From: Elusimicrobiota bacterium
GTDB taxonomy: Bacteria > Elusimicrobiota > Elusimicrobia > UBA1565
NCBI GenBank assembly: GCA_003450735.1
Contig: DMEZ01000077.1
Coordinates: 4,315 to 22,179 of the forward strand
DNA: 17,865 nucleotides
Direction: 5' to 3'
The notes beneath the pieces were generated by a model. It had not been told where the DNA came from. It saw nothing but the letters and a program-made list of their open reading frames with translations, and did no database searches. Positions 1 to 8,865 of this stretch are shown here, in pieces. How positions within the stretch are numbered: the stretch's first letter is position 1; each line of letters starts with the position of its first letter. A program made the translations under genes and the position numbers.

Positions 1-1
1 A

Positions 2-250
2 GAGCAAGTCACAGAGCAAGTCAAAGCCATTCTGAGAGCTGCCCTGACCGCCAAAACCCGCGAGGCCTTGCAGCGCATCGCCGGAATCAGGAGCCGCGAG
101 CATTTCAGAGCGGTCATTCTCGCGTCAGTGCTTCAGGCTGGCTGGCTTGAGATGACCATCCCGGACAAACCCAACAGCAGCCGCCAACGCTACCGGACGA
201 CGGATCGGGGCGCAAGGATCCTCGGCCCGGCCCCGCTCCGCGGCGCGTGA
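2..250 (+). CDS. C-terminal end of a RecG-like/AlbA_2-type putative DNA-binding protein (5' truncated by window)
   Basis: The reading frame is open from base 2 to the TGA at 248-250, giving about 82 residues with no start in the window. It begins with a duplicated EQVTEQV linker, continues through a short helical segment, and ends in a winged-helix-like stretch containing LEMTIPDKPNSSRQRYR and a short tail. From memory, the TxQV repeats followed by an 'EMTIPDKP...Q-Y-LT' motif are typical of the C-terminus of AlbA_2/'RecG-like' putative transcriptional regulators, often annotated as ATP-dependent DNA helicase-related or Fic-type DNA-binding proteins. The catalytic or AlbA_2 part lies outside the window, so the function cannot be assigned further. 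These genes are commonly accessory and mobile. It ends 21 bases before proS and is probably unrelated to it. Confidence 0.65.
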   Translation, partial: EQVTEQVKAILRAALTAKTREALQRIAGIRSREHFRAVILASVLQAGWLEMTIPDKPNSSRQRYRTTDRGARILGPAPLRGA

Positions 251-264
251 TATTTTGCTTAAAT
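251..264 (+). promoter_or_regulatory. AT-rich patch, possible -10 region for proS
   Basis: Between the upstream stop codon and proS there is a short AT-rich patch in otherwise GC-rich DNA. It contains TATTTT (251-256) and TTAAAT (259-264), the second preceded by TG at 256-257 as in an extended -10. No convincing -35 hexamer is visible upstream. If TTAAAT is used, transcription would start within a few bases of the first proS ATG (272), giving an almost leaderless mRNA. No Shine-Dalgarno sequence is visible, which fits that idea but does not prove it. Confidence 0.25.
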
Positions 265-271
265 CTCGCCC

Positions 272-2005
272 ATGAGAATGAGCCAAGACCGCTACCTCGT
301 CCCCACCGTGCGCGAAGCCCCCTCGGACGCCGACAACGTCTCCGCCGCCTTGATGATCCGCGCCGGGCTCATCCGCAAGCTCGCCAGCGGCATCTACGAG
401 TGGCTGCCGCTGGGCTACCGGGTTTTGCGCAAGGTGGAGCGCATCGTGCGCGAGGAGATGGACGCGGCCGGCGGGCAGGAGGTGTGGCTCCCCGTCATCC
501 AGCCCAAGGAGCTGTGGCTGGAGACCGGGCGCTGGAACGTCTACGGCAAGGAGCTCTTGCGCATCAAGGACCGCAAGGAGGGCGAGTTCTGCTTCGCCCC
601 GACGGCCGAGGAGGTCATCACCGACCTCGTCCGCCGCGAGGTGCGCTCCTGGCGCCAGCTGCCCCTCATGCTCTACCAGTTCGGGCTCAAGTTCCGCGAC
701 GAGATCCGCCCGCGCTTCGGCGTCATGCGCGCGCGCGAGTTCTACATGAAGGACGCCTACTCCTTCCACGCCGACGAGGCCGACGCCGAGCGCTACTACA
801 AGGTCATGTACGACGCCTACGCCAGGGCCTTCACCCGCATCGGCCTGCGCTTCAAGGGCGTCGAGGCCCAGTCGGGCGCCATCGGCGGCGCGTTCTCCCA
901 CGAGTTCATGGTCCTGGCCGAGACCGGCGAGGAGACCATCGTCTCCTGCAAGCAGTGCTCCTACGCGGCCAACCTCGAGCGGGCCGAGTGCCTGAGCGAC
1001 GCCAAGGAGCCCTCCGAGGCCCCCCTCCCCCCCGAGCTGGTGCACACCCCGGGCGTCTTCACGGTCGAGGACGTCGCGAAGTTCATGAAGGCCGAGCCGA
1101 CGAAGTTCCTCAAGACCCAGCTCTACCTGCACGAGGGCCGGCCCGTCATGGCCCTCATCCGGGGCGACCACGAGCTCAACGAGGCCAAGCTCGCGCGGGC
1201 CTTGGGCGGCGGCGCGCTCGAGCGCGCCACCGAGGAGCAGTACGTCAAGATCGCCGGCTGCGCGGTGGGCTTCGCCGGCCCGGTCAACCTGCCCCTCTGG
1301 AAGACCGAGAAGGACGGAAGCGTCCCGGTGCGCATCCTGGCCGACCACGCCATCCGCGGGGTGGCCAACGGCATCTCCGGCGGCAACAAGAAGGACCACC
1401 ACCAGAAGAACCTCAACTTCGGCAAGGACTTCGCCGTCGAAGCCTTCGCCGACCTGCGCACGGCCCTGGCCAGCGACCCCTGCCCCCGCTGCGGCGCAGC
1501 GACCGAGTTCGTCCGCGGCATCGAGGTCGGGCACGTCTTCAAGCTGGGCACCAAGTACTCCCAGGCCCTCAACGCCGTCTACGTGGACGCGGAGCAGAAG
1601 TCCCACACGATGGTCATGGGCTGCTACGGCATCGGCGTCTCGCGCATCGTGGCCGCGGCCATCGAGCAGGGCAACGACAAGGACGGCATCATCTGGCCCG
1701 CCCCCATCGCCCCGTTCAAGGCGCTCATCGTCCCGGTCGAGACCGACGACGCGGCGGTCCTGGCCGAGGCGAACCGCCTCCACGACGAGCTCAACCTCAA
1801 GGGCGTGGAGACGATGATGGACGACCGGCCCGAGCGGGCCGGGGTGCGCTTCAAGGACTGCGACCTCATCGGCATCCCCTACCGCCTCGTGGTCAGCAAG
1901 AAGACCCTGGCCGCCGGACAGGTGGAGTTCAAGAAGCGCGCCGCGGCGGACAAGGAGATGTGGCCGGCTTCGGAGGCCGTCGCCAGGCTGCTGGCCCTGG
2001 GCTAG
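272..2005 (+). CDS. proS: Prolyl-tRNA synthetase (bacterial type with editing insertion)
   Basis: Class II aminoacyl-tRNA synthetase that charges tRNA-Pro with proline in the cytosol; 577 aa, normal for the bacterial form. The N-terminus (YLVPT-REAP...LMIRAGLIRKLASGIYEWLPLG, about 8-48) is the standard ProRS opening. Motif 2 is seen around 141-161 (FRDEIRPRFGVMRAREFYMKD) and motif 3 at 450-458 (GCYGIGVSR). The insertion of about 225-400 is the YbaK-like domain that hydrolyses mischarged Ala-tRNA-Pro. It is bracketed by two Cys pairs (C226/C229 and C404/C407), usual for this type. Residues from about 480 form the anticodon-binding domain. Two in-frame ATGs (272 and 278) are possible starts; neither has a clear ribosome binding site, and MSQDRYLVPT from 278 would match homologues equally well. 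A promoter-containing gap separates it from the rimP operon, so it is probably a separate transcription unit. Confidence 0.97.
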   Translation: MRMSQDRYLVPTVREAPSDADNVSAALMIRAGLIRKLASGIYEWLPLGYRVLRKVERIVREEMDAAGGQEVWLPVIQPKELWLETGRWNVYGKELLRIKDRKEGEFCFAPTAEEVITDLVRREVRSWRQLPLMLYQFGLKFRDEIRPRFGVMRAREFYMKDAYSFHADEADAERYYKVMYDAYARAFTRIGLRFKGVEAQSGAIGGAFSHEFMVLAETGEETIVSCKQCSYAANLERAECLSDAKEPSEAPLPPELVHTPGVFTVEDVAKFMKAEPTKFLKTQLYLHEGRPVMALIRGDHELNEAKLARALGGGALERATEEQYVKIAGCAVGFAGPVNLPLWKTEKDGSVPVRILADHAIRGVANGISGGNKKDHHQKNLNFGKDFAVEAFADLRTALASDPCPRCGAATEFVRGIEVGHVFKLGTKYSQALNAVYVDAEQKSHTMVMGCYGIGVSRIVAAAIEQGNDKDGIIWPAPIAPFKALIVPVETDDAAVLAEANRLHDELNLKGVETMMDDRPERAGVRFKDCDLIGIPYRLVVSKKTLAAGQVEFKKRAAADKEMWPASEAVARLLALG

Positions 2006-2128
2006 CAGGCTCAGACACAGCTCCTCGTTTTTCCTCCGGCATAAACACTATATTTGATGTTAATCTTTGACGGGTTTTGATCCGCACGCTCTCCCCGTCC
2101 CTTCCCAGAGCTCCGCACTATTAGGGAA

Positions 2129-2158
2129 TTGACACCCGTCCGAAAGATGCGATATAAT
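2129..2158 (+). promoter_or_regulatory. Consensus sigma-70-type promoter of the rimP-nusA-infB operon
   Basis: A perfect -35 hexamer TTGACA (2129-2134) and a perfect -10 hexamer TATAAT (2153-2158) are separated by 18 bases. They sit in an AT-richer stretch of a GC-rich genome. Transcription is expected to start at about A2164 or A2165, leaving a leader of some 52 bases before the rimP ATG at 2217. The rest of the gap from the proS stop (2006-2128) holds nothing I can name; it is AT-rich around 2041-2070 and contains a weak TATATT at 2049-2054 without a partner -35. Confidence 0.9.
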
Positions 2159-2175
2159 GCCTCAACGCCGCGCTG

Positions 2176-2207
2176 AAAGTGGCCGAATCTTCGAGCCACT
2201 TTTTTTT
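2176..2207 (+). terminator. Intrinsic terminator/attenuator in the rimP leader
   Basis: AAAGTGGC (2176-2183) pairs perfectly with GCCACTTT (2195-2202). The inner bases CGA (2184-2186) can pair with TCG (2191-2193), closing a four-base loop and leaving A2194 bulged. Eight consecutive T residues (2200-2207) follow at once. This is a textbook Rho-independent terminator, located about 10 bases after the predicted transcription start and 9 bases before the rimP start codon. It must therefore be an attenuator: polymerase has to read through it to express the operon. A comparable short terminator leader is known before rimP-nusA in proteobacteria. The 3' arm and U-tract also occupy the region where a ribosome would bind, and no Shine-Dalgarno sequence is visible there. 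Confidence 0.88.
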
Positions 2208-2216
2208 ATAGATAAA

Positions 2217-2675
2217 ATGCCCGATATCAAAGCCCTAGAGACCGCCGTGGACGGCCTCCTCAACCAGGAGGGGATGGAGCTCGTGGACCTGCGCTGGCTG
2301 CAGGAGAACGGGCGCTGGGTGCTGCGCATCTACGCCGACAAGCACGGCGGGACGACCCTCAAGGACTGCGAATACCTCTCCAACCGGGTCGGCGCGATGC
2401 TCGACGCGATGGACGCCGTCGAGTGCTCCTACACCCTCGAGGTCTCCTCCCCGGGCCTCGACCGCGTGCTGAAGAAGGAGAAGGATTTCCTGCGCTTCTC
2501 GGGCTACCAGGTCCACGTCCGGCTCAAGGAGCCGCTCGAGGGCCAGCGCAATTTCAAGGGCCGCCTCCAGGGCGTCGAGGCCGGCCTCATCGTCGTGGAC
2601 ACGGGCGCGCGCGTGCTCAACATCCCCCCCTCCTCCGTCGAGGAGGCGAGACTCCAGCCGGACATCGACATCTGA
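2217..2675 (+). CDS. rimP: Ribosome maturation factor RimP
   Basis: 152-aa cytosolic protein needed for maturation of the 30S ribosomal subunit. The N-terminal alpha/beta domain carries the family pattern 'GMELVDLRWLQENGRWVLRIYADKHGGTTLKDCEYLS' (about 19-55), followed by 'YTLEVSSPGLDRVLKKEKDF', the signature RimP motif, and a C-terminal SH3-like domain with the G-L-V-N-IP-EEA-L-P elements. The start at 2217 (MPDIKALE) is chosen because the upstream in-frame ATG at 2157 lies inside the -10 hexamer, ahead of the transcription start, and would translate through the terminator hairpin. It is the first gene of the rimP-nusA-infB-rbfA-truB-ribF operon and ends 8 bases before nusA. Its initiation region is T/A-rich with no Shine-Dalgarno sequence. 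Confidence 0.95.
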   Translation: MPDIKALETAVDGLLNQEGMELVDLRWLQENGRWVLRIYADKHGGTTLKDCEYLSNRVGAMLDAMDAVECSYTLEVSSPGLDRVLKKEKDFLRFSGYQVHVRLKEPLEGQRNFKGRLQGVEAGLIVVDTGARVLNIPPSSVEEARLQPDIDI

Positions 2676-2683
2676 GAGGAAGC

Positions 2684-4057
2684 ATGGCACAGAAAAGCGA
2701 ACTCATCCAAGCCCTCGAGCAGATCGAACGCGAGAAAGGCGTCAAGAAGGAGGACGTCCTCCTCATGATCGAGGGCGCCATCGCGAGCGCGCTCAAGAAG
2801 CACCTCGGGCGCAACGCCAACGTGGTCTGCGCCATCGACCCGGAGACGGCCGACATCAGCGCCAAGCAGATCAAGATCGTGGCCGAGGCCGTCATCGACC
2901 CCGAGACCGAGATCTCCCTGGACGAGGCGCGCAAGAAGACCCCCGACATCGTCGCCGGCACCGAGGTCGAGTTCCCCGTCGACGCCCGCGAGTTCGCGCG
3001 CATCGCCGCCCAGACCGCCAAGCAGGTGCTCGTCCAGAAGATCCGCGAGATCGAACGGGACAACCTCTACGAGGAGTTCAAGCCCAAGGAAGGCGAGATG
3101 ACGAGCGGCTCGGTGCACCGCTACATGGACCGCAACATCATCGTCGATATGGGCAAGGCCGAGGCCGTCCTCCCCATCCGCGAGCAGATCCGCCGGGAGC
3201 GCTACGCCATCGGCGACCGCGTGCGCGCGGTCATCCTCAAGGTGGACAAGGTCCAGCGCGGCCCGCAGATCGTCCTCTCCCGGGCCAGCCCCGTCTTCCT
3301 CAAGCGCCTCTTCGAGATGGAGGTCCCCGAGATCGGCGAGAAGATCGTCGAGATCGTGGACGTGGTACGCGACCCGGGCTTCCGGGCCAAGGTCGTCGTG
3401 CGCTCCAACAACCCGAAGGTGGACGCGGTCGGGGCCTGCGTGGGCATCCGGGGATCGCGCATCCGCTCCATCATGAACGAGCTCTCCGGCGAGCGCATCG
3501 ACCTCATCCCGCACTCCCCCGAGACGCAGACCTTCATCGCCAACGCCATCGCCCCGGGCAAGGCCTCGAGCGTGCGCATCCTCGACGACGCCAACCGCCA
3601 GGCCGAGATCATCGTCCCCAACGACCAGCTCGCCCTGACCATCGGCAAGGACGGCCAGAACATCCGCCTGGCCTGCAAGCTCACCGGCTGGAGCCTGAAC
3701 GTGAAGTCCGAGGCCCAGAAGACCGACGAAGTCCGCGCGGTGCAGGCGACGATGATGTCCGACCTGCGCGAGCTCGAAGGCATCGGCCCCAAGACCGCCG
3801 AGACCCTGACGAAGAGCGGCTTCCACGACATCCGGAAGCTCTCCACCCTCACCGTCGACGACCTCACCTGCGTCCAGGGCGTGGGCCCCAAGACCGCGGA
3901 GAAGATCATCGACAGCGCCAAGAAGTGGGTCGCCGAGCATCCGGCGGAACCCCCGGTTTCTCCCGCAGCTGCCGCCGCCGAGGCGGCTTCGCCGGCGGCG
4001 GAGCCGCTCCAGGACGAGCCGAAGGCCGAGCAGACGGCCGAGAAGGACGCGATTTGA
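2684..4057 (+). CDS. nusA: Transcription termination/antitermination protein NusA
   Basis: 457-aa RNA polymerase-associated factor that modulates pausing, intrinsic termination and antitermination. Visible in order: N-terminal polymerase-binding domain (about 1-130); S1 domain (about 136-200, EGEMTSGSVHRYMDRNIIVDMGKAEAVLP); KH1 with the GxxG loop GIRG at 254-257; KH2 with GKDG at 321-324; then two helix-hairpin-helix motifs (LEGIGPKTAETL at about 364-375 and VQGVGPKTAEKI at about 397-408); and an Ala/Pro/Glu-rich tail of 40 residues. The start at 2684 is preceded by GAGAGGA overlapping the rimP stop, and MAQKSELIQALEQIEREKGV matches the family N-terminus; an upstream in-frame extension from 2423 would run inside rimP and is rejected. 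NusA stimulates hairpin termination, so the leader terminator before rimP gives it an obvious route for feedback control of its own operon (inference). Confidence 0.97.
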   Translation: MAQKSELIQALEQIEREKGVKKEDVLLMIEGAIASALKKHLGRNANVVCAIDPETADISAKQIKIVAEAVIDPETEISLDEARKKTPDIVAGTEVEFPVDAREFARIAAQTAKQVLVQKIREIERDNLYEEFKPKEGEMTSGSVHRYMDRNIIVDMGKAEAVLPIREQIRRERYAIGDRVRAVILKVDKVQRGPQIVLSRASPVFLKRLFEMEVPEIGEKIVEIVDVVRDPGFRAKVVVRSNNPKVDAVGACVGIRGSRIRSIMNELSGERIDLIPHSPETQTFIANAIAPGKASSVRILDDANRQAEIIVPNDQLALTIGKDGQNIRLACKLTGWSLNVKSEAQKTDEVRAVQATMMSDLRELEGIGPKTAETLTKSGFHDIRKLSTLTVDDLTCVQGVGPKTAEKIIDSAKKWVAEHPAEPPVSPAAAAAEAASPAAEPLQDEPKAEQTAEKDAI

Positions 4058-4080
4058 CCGGAGCAAAGCTGGAGGAAGCT

Positions 4081-6773
<2,693 letters not shown>

Positions 6774-6774
<1 letters not shown>

Positions 6775-7271
6775 TGTTCTCGCGCAGCGACCGGCTCAAG
6801 GAGCTCTTCCTCCACGAGATCTCCGGGCTCGTCTCCCAACTGAAGGATCCCGGCCTCTCCGGCTTCCTGACCATCACCGGCGTCGAGCTCAGCACGGACT
6901 CGAAGATCGCGCGGGTGTACTACTCGGTGCTCGGCTCCGCGCTGGACAAGGAGCTCACGGCCCGCGCCCTCGAGCGCTCCGCCAAGCACCTGCGCTCCGA
7001 GCTGATCCACCGTGTGGCCATGAAGTTCGTGCCGAAGCTGGTCTTCGTCTTCGACGACACCCCGGAGAAGGCCTACCGCGTCGAGAGCCTCCTCAACCGC
7101 ATCCACGCCGAGACTGTCCCCTCCGCGCAAGGAGAACCGCCGCGCTCCGAGGACGGCGCTTCCCAGAGCGCGCCGCCCCCTGACGACGATCCTATTTCCG
7201 ACGAGAGCCTCCGGCAGGCGGCCTCGCGGCCGAAGCGGCGCCGGATCCCGCGCCTGCGCCGCGGGCGATGA
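6774..7271 (+). CDS. rbfA: 30S ribosome-binding factor RbfA, with C-terminal extension
   Basis: 165-aa cytosolic factor that binds the free 30S subunit and aids 16S rRNA 5'-end processing. The KH-like core spans about 1-117 (DRLKELFLHEISGLVSQLKDPGLSGFLTITGVELSTDSKIARVYYSVLG), with the typical C-terminal 'MKFVPKLVFVFDDTPEKAYRVESLLNRI'. The core matches a normal 115-130-aa RbfA. The remaining 45-50 residues are an added tail, first acidic and Ser/Pro-rich, then strongly basic (RPKRRRIPRLRRGR). The ATG overlaps the infB stop (TGATG) and its own TGA overlaps the truB ATG (ATGA), so translation is probably coupled on both sides. Confidence 0.95.
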
Positions 7272-7975
7272 GCGAAGGGGCGCCCCTCCCCTCGGGGCTC
7301 CTCCTGGCCGACAAGCCCGCCGGCTGGACCTCCCACGACGTCGTCGCGGCCCTGCGCCGCCGCCTCCCCAAGGGCGTGAAGGTCGGCCACGCCGGCACGC
7401 TCGACCCCCGGGCCACGGGCCTGCTCGTCCTGCTCGTCGGACGCGCCACCCGCGAGGCCTCCGCCCTGCTCGGCCTGCCCAAGTCCTACGAGGGAAGCAT
7501 CCGCCTGGGCGTCGAGACGGACACCGGCGACCTGGACGGCCGGGTGCTCAAGGAGAGCCCTCTGCCGCCCTCCCTGGGCGAAGAAGCCCTCCGGGAGGCC
7601 TTCGCCAAGCACACGGGAGAGGTCGAGCTGGCCATCCCCAGCTACTCCGCCGTCAAGCACCAGGGCCGGCCGCTCTACGAGTACGCGCGCCGCGGCGTGG
7701 CCGTGCCGGAGCGCCTGCGCCGCTCGCGCATCGAGCGCTTCGACCTGCTCGCCTGGGCGCCGCCGGAAGCGTCCTTCCGCTTGGCCTGCTCGAGCGGCAC
7801 CTACGTGCGCGCCGCGGCCGAGTCGGTCGGCCGGCTCTTGGGCTGCGGGGCCACGCTGAGCGCTCTGCGCAGGACGAGCGTCGGCTTCTACCTCCTCGAA
7901 GGCGCGCGGCCCGTCCCGGAGCTTCTGTCTCTCGACCTGCCCGCCCTCGCGGGCCGCCTCCTCACCCCCCCATGA
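7268..7975 (+). CDS. truB: tRNA pseudouridine(55) synthase TruB, short form without PUA domain
   Basis: Isomerises U55 in the T-loop of tRNAs to pseudouridine. Visible motifs: the N-terminal LLLADKPAGWTSHDVV (11-26), the catalytic-loop motif GHAGTLDPRATGLL with the nucleophile Asp46, the SYEGSIRLGVETDTGDLDG motif after it, 'IPSYSAVKHQGRPLYEYARRG' and 'CSSGTYVRAAAESVG'. At 235 aa it is about 70-80 residues shorter than the E. coli type (about 314 aa): it stops soon after the catalytic domain and lacks the C-terminal PUA domain, like the short TruB forms known in some phyla. Both ends overlap neighbours by four bases (ATGA with rbfA and with ribF). Confidence 0.96.
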   Translation: MSEGAPLPSGLLLADKPAGWTSHDVVAALRRRLPKGVKVGHAGTLDPRATGLLVLLVGRATREASALLGLPKSYEGSIRLGVETDTGDLDGRVLKESPLPPSLGEEALREAFAKHTGEVELAIPSYSAVKHQGRPLYEYARRGVAVPERLRRSRIERFDLLAWAPPEASFRLACSSGTYVRAAAESVGRLLGCGATLSALRRTSVGFYLLEGARPVPELLSLDLPALAGRLLTPP

Positions 7976-8859
7976 AGAGGAACCTCGTCACCCTCGGCAC
8001 CTTCGACGGCGTCCACCTCGGCCACCTCAAGCTGCTGGCCTCGCTCAAGGCCGCCGCCCGCCGGCGGGGTCTGCGCACGCTGGTCGCGCTCTTCGAGGAG
8101 CCGCCGAAGTCCTTCTTCCTCTCCCGCCCCGTCCCCCTCCTCACGACGGCCCTCGAGCGCAAGAATCTGCTCAAGGCCGTGGGCATCGACGAGGTGCGCG
8201 TCCTGCGCTTCGACGCCCGGCTGGCCAAGACCTCCCACTCGAAGTTCCTCGCCTCCTATCTGCTGGGCCGCTGCCGCGCCGCGGGGCTGGTCGTGGGCCC
8301 GGACTTCGCCTTCGGCCGCGGCCGCCACGGGGGGCTGGCCTTCCTGAAGGAGGCGTGCCGGCGGCGGGGCCTGCTCTTCGCCGCGGCGCCCCTGGTGCGC
8401 TCGGGCGAGGCGAAGGTGTCCTCCTCGCGCATCCGCGACCTCCTCCAGCGCGGGAAGGTGGCCGAGGCGGCGCGCCTGCTCGGGCGGCCCTACCTCCTCA
8501 GCGGACCGGTGACGCGGGGGCGGGGGCTGGGCGCGCGCATCGGCATCCCGACGGCCAACATCCAGCCGGATCCGCGCCTGCTGCTGCCGCGCGGGGTCTT
8601 CGCCGTCTGCGTGCAGGGAGGCCCCTTCCGGAAGCCCCGCATCGGGGTCTGCAACATCGGCACCCGGCCGACCCTGGACGCCACGGGCAGCGGCGTCTCG
8701 GTCGAGGTCCACGTGCCCGGGCACTCCGGCGAGCTCTACGGCCGGCGCCTGTCGGTGGGGTTTTTGCGCTTCATCCGCGGCGAGCGCCGCTTCCCGTCCG
8801 TCGAGGCCCTGCTCGAGCGCATCCGCAAGGACATCGCCTCGGCCCTCCGGGCCGGCTGA
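7972..8859 (+). CDS. ribF: Bifunctional riboflavin kinase/FAD synthetase
   Basis: 295-aa enzyme that phosphorylates riboflavin to FMN and adenylylates FMN to FAD. The N-terminal nucleotidyltransferase domain shows GTFDGVHLGH (9-18), VGPDFAFGRGRHG (108-120) and the SSSRIRDLL motif (150-158). The C-terminal flavokinase domain shows GIPTANI (191-197), PRGVFAV (206-212), NIGTRPT (228-234), the conserved Glu in VEVH (244-247) and the final FPSVEALLERIRKDI helix. The usual 'HLLDFDGDLYG' segment here reads HVPGHSGELYG, a modest divergence. It is the last gene of the rimP operon; its ATG overlaps the truB stop. The convergent minus-strand gene ends 6 bases beyond its TGA, and no terminator is visible. 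Confidence 0.96.
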   Translation: MKRNLVTLGTFDGVHLGHLKLLASLKAAARRRGLRTLVALFEEPPKSFFLSRPVPLLTTALERKNLLKAVGIDEVRVLRFDARLAKTSHSKFLASYLLGRCRAAGLVVGPDFAFGRGRHGGLAFLKEACRRRGLLFAAAPLVRSGEAKVSSSRIRDLLQRGKVAEAARLLGRPYLLSGPVTRGRGLGARIGIPTANIQPDPRLLLPRGVFAVCVQGGPFRKPRIGVCNIGTRPTLDATGSGVSVEVHVPGHSGELYGRRLSVGFLRFIRGERRFPSVEALLERIRKDIASALRAG

Positions 8860-8865
8860 TTTCGG

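Noticed and set aside
125..1783. Long open frame antisense to proS (552 codons)
   Set aside because: It lies opposite a certain gene, has shadow composition (Gly/Asp/Leu/Arg/Val-rich) and no recognisable motif. This is expected in GC-rich DNA.
2041..2095. Second promoter (TATATT at 2049 or TTGACG at 2067)
   Set aside because: Neither has a partner hexamer at 16-18 bases, whereas the 2129-2158 promoter is perfect.
2069..2099. Stem GACGGG/CCCGTC as a proS terminator
   Set aside because: Only 6 bp with a 19-base loop and no T-tract after it.
2157..2216. Upstream in-frame ATG (2157) that would extend RimP by 20 residues
   Set aside because: The ATG lies within the -10 hexamer and ahead of the predicted transcription start, and the extension would be the terminator hairpin. 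The extra residues do not resemble RimP.
2423..2683. N-terminal extension of NusA inside rimP
   Set aside because: The reading frame is open because of high GC, but the residues are Pro/Arg/Gly-rich junk, while ATG2684 has an upstream GAGAGGA and the family N-terminus.
4054..4080. TTG start of infB overlapping the nusA stop
   Set aside because: Possible, but ATG4081 has a GGAGGA four bases upstream and begins the usual Lys-rich arm.
8841..8853. Hairpin GGCCC-TCC-GGGCC near the end of ribF as a terminator
   Set aside because: It lies inside the coding region, has a three-base loop and has no T-tract on either side.
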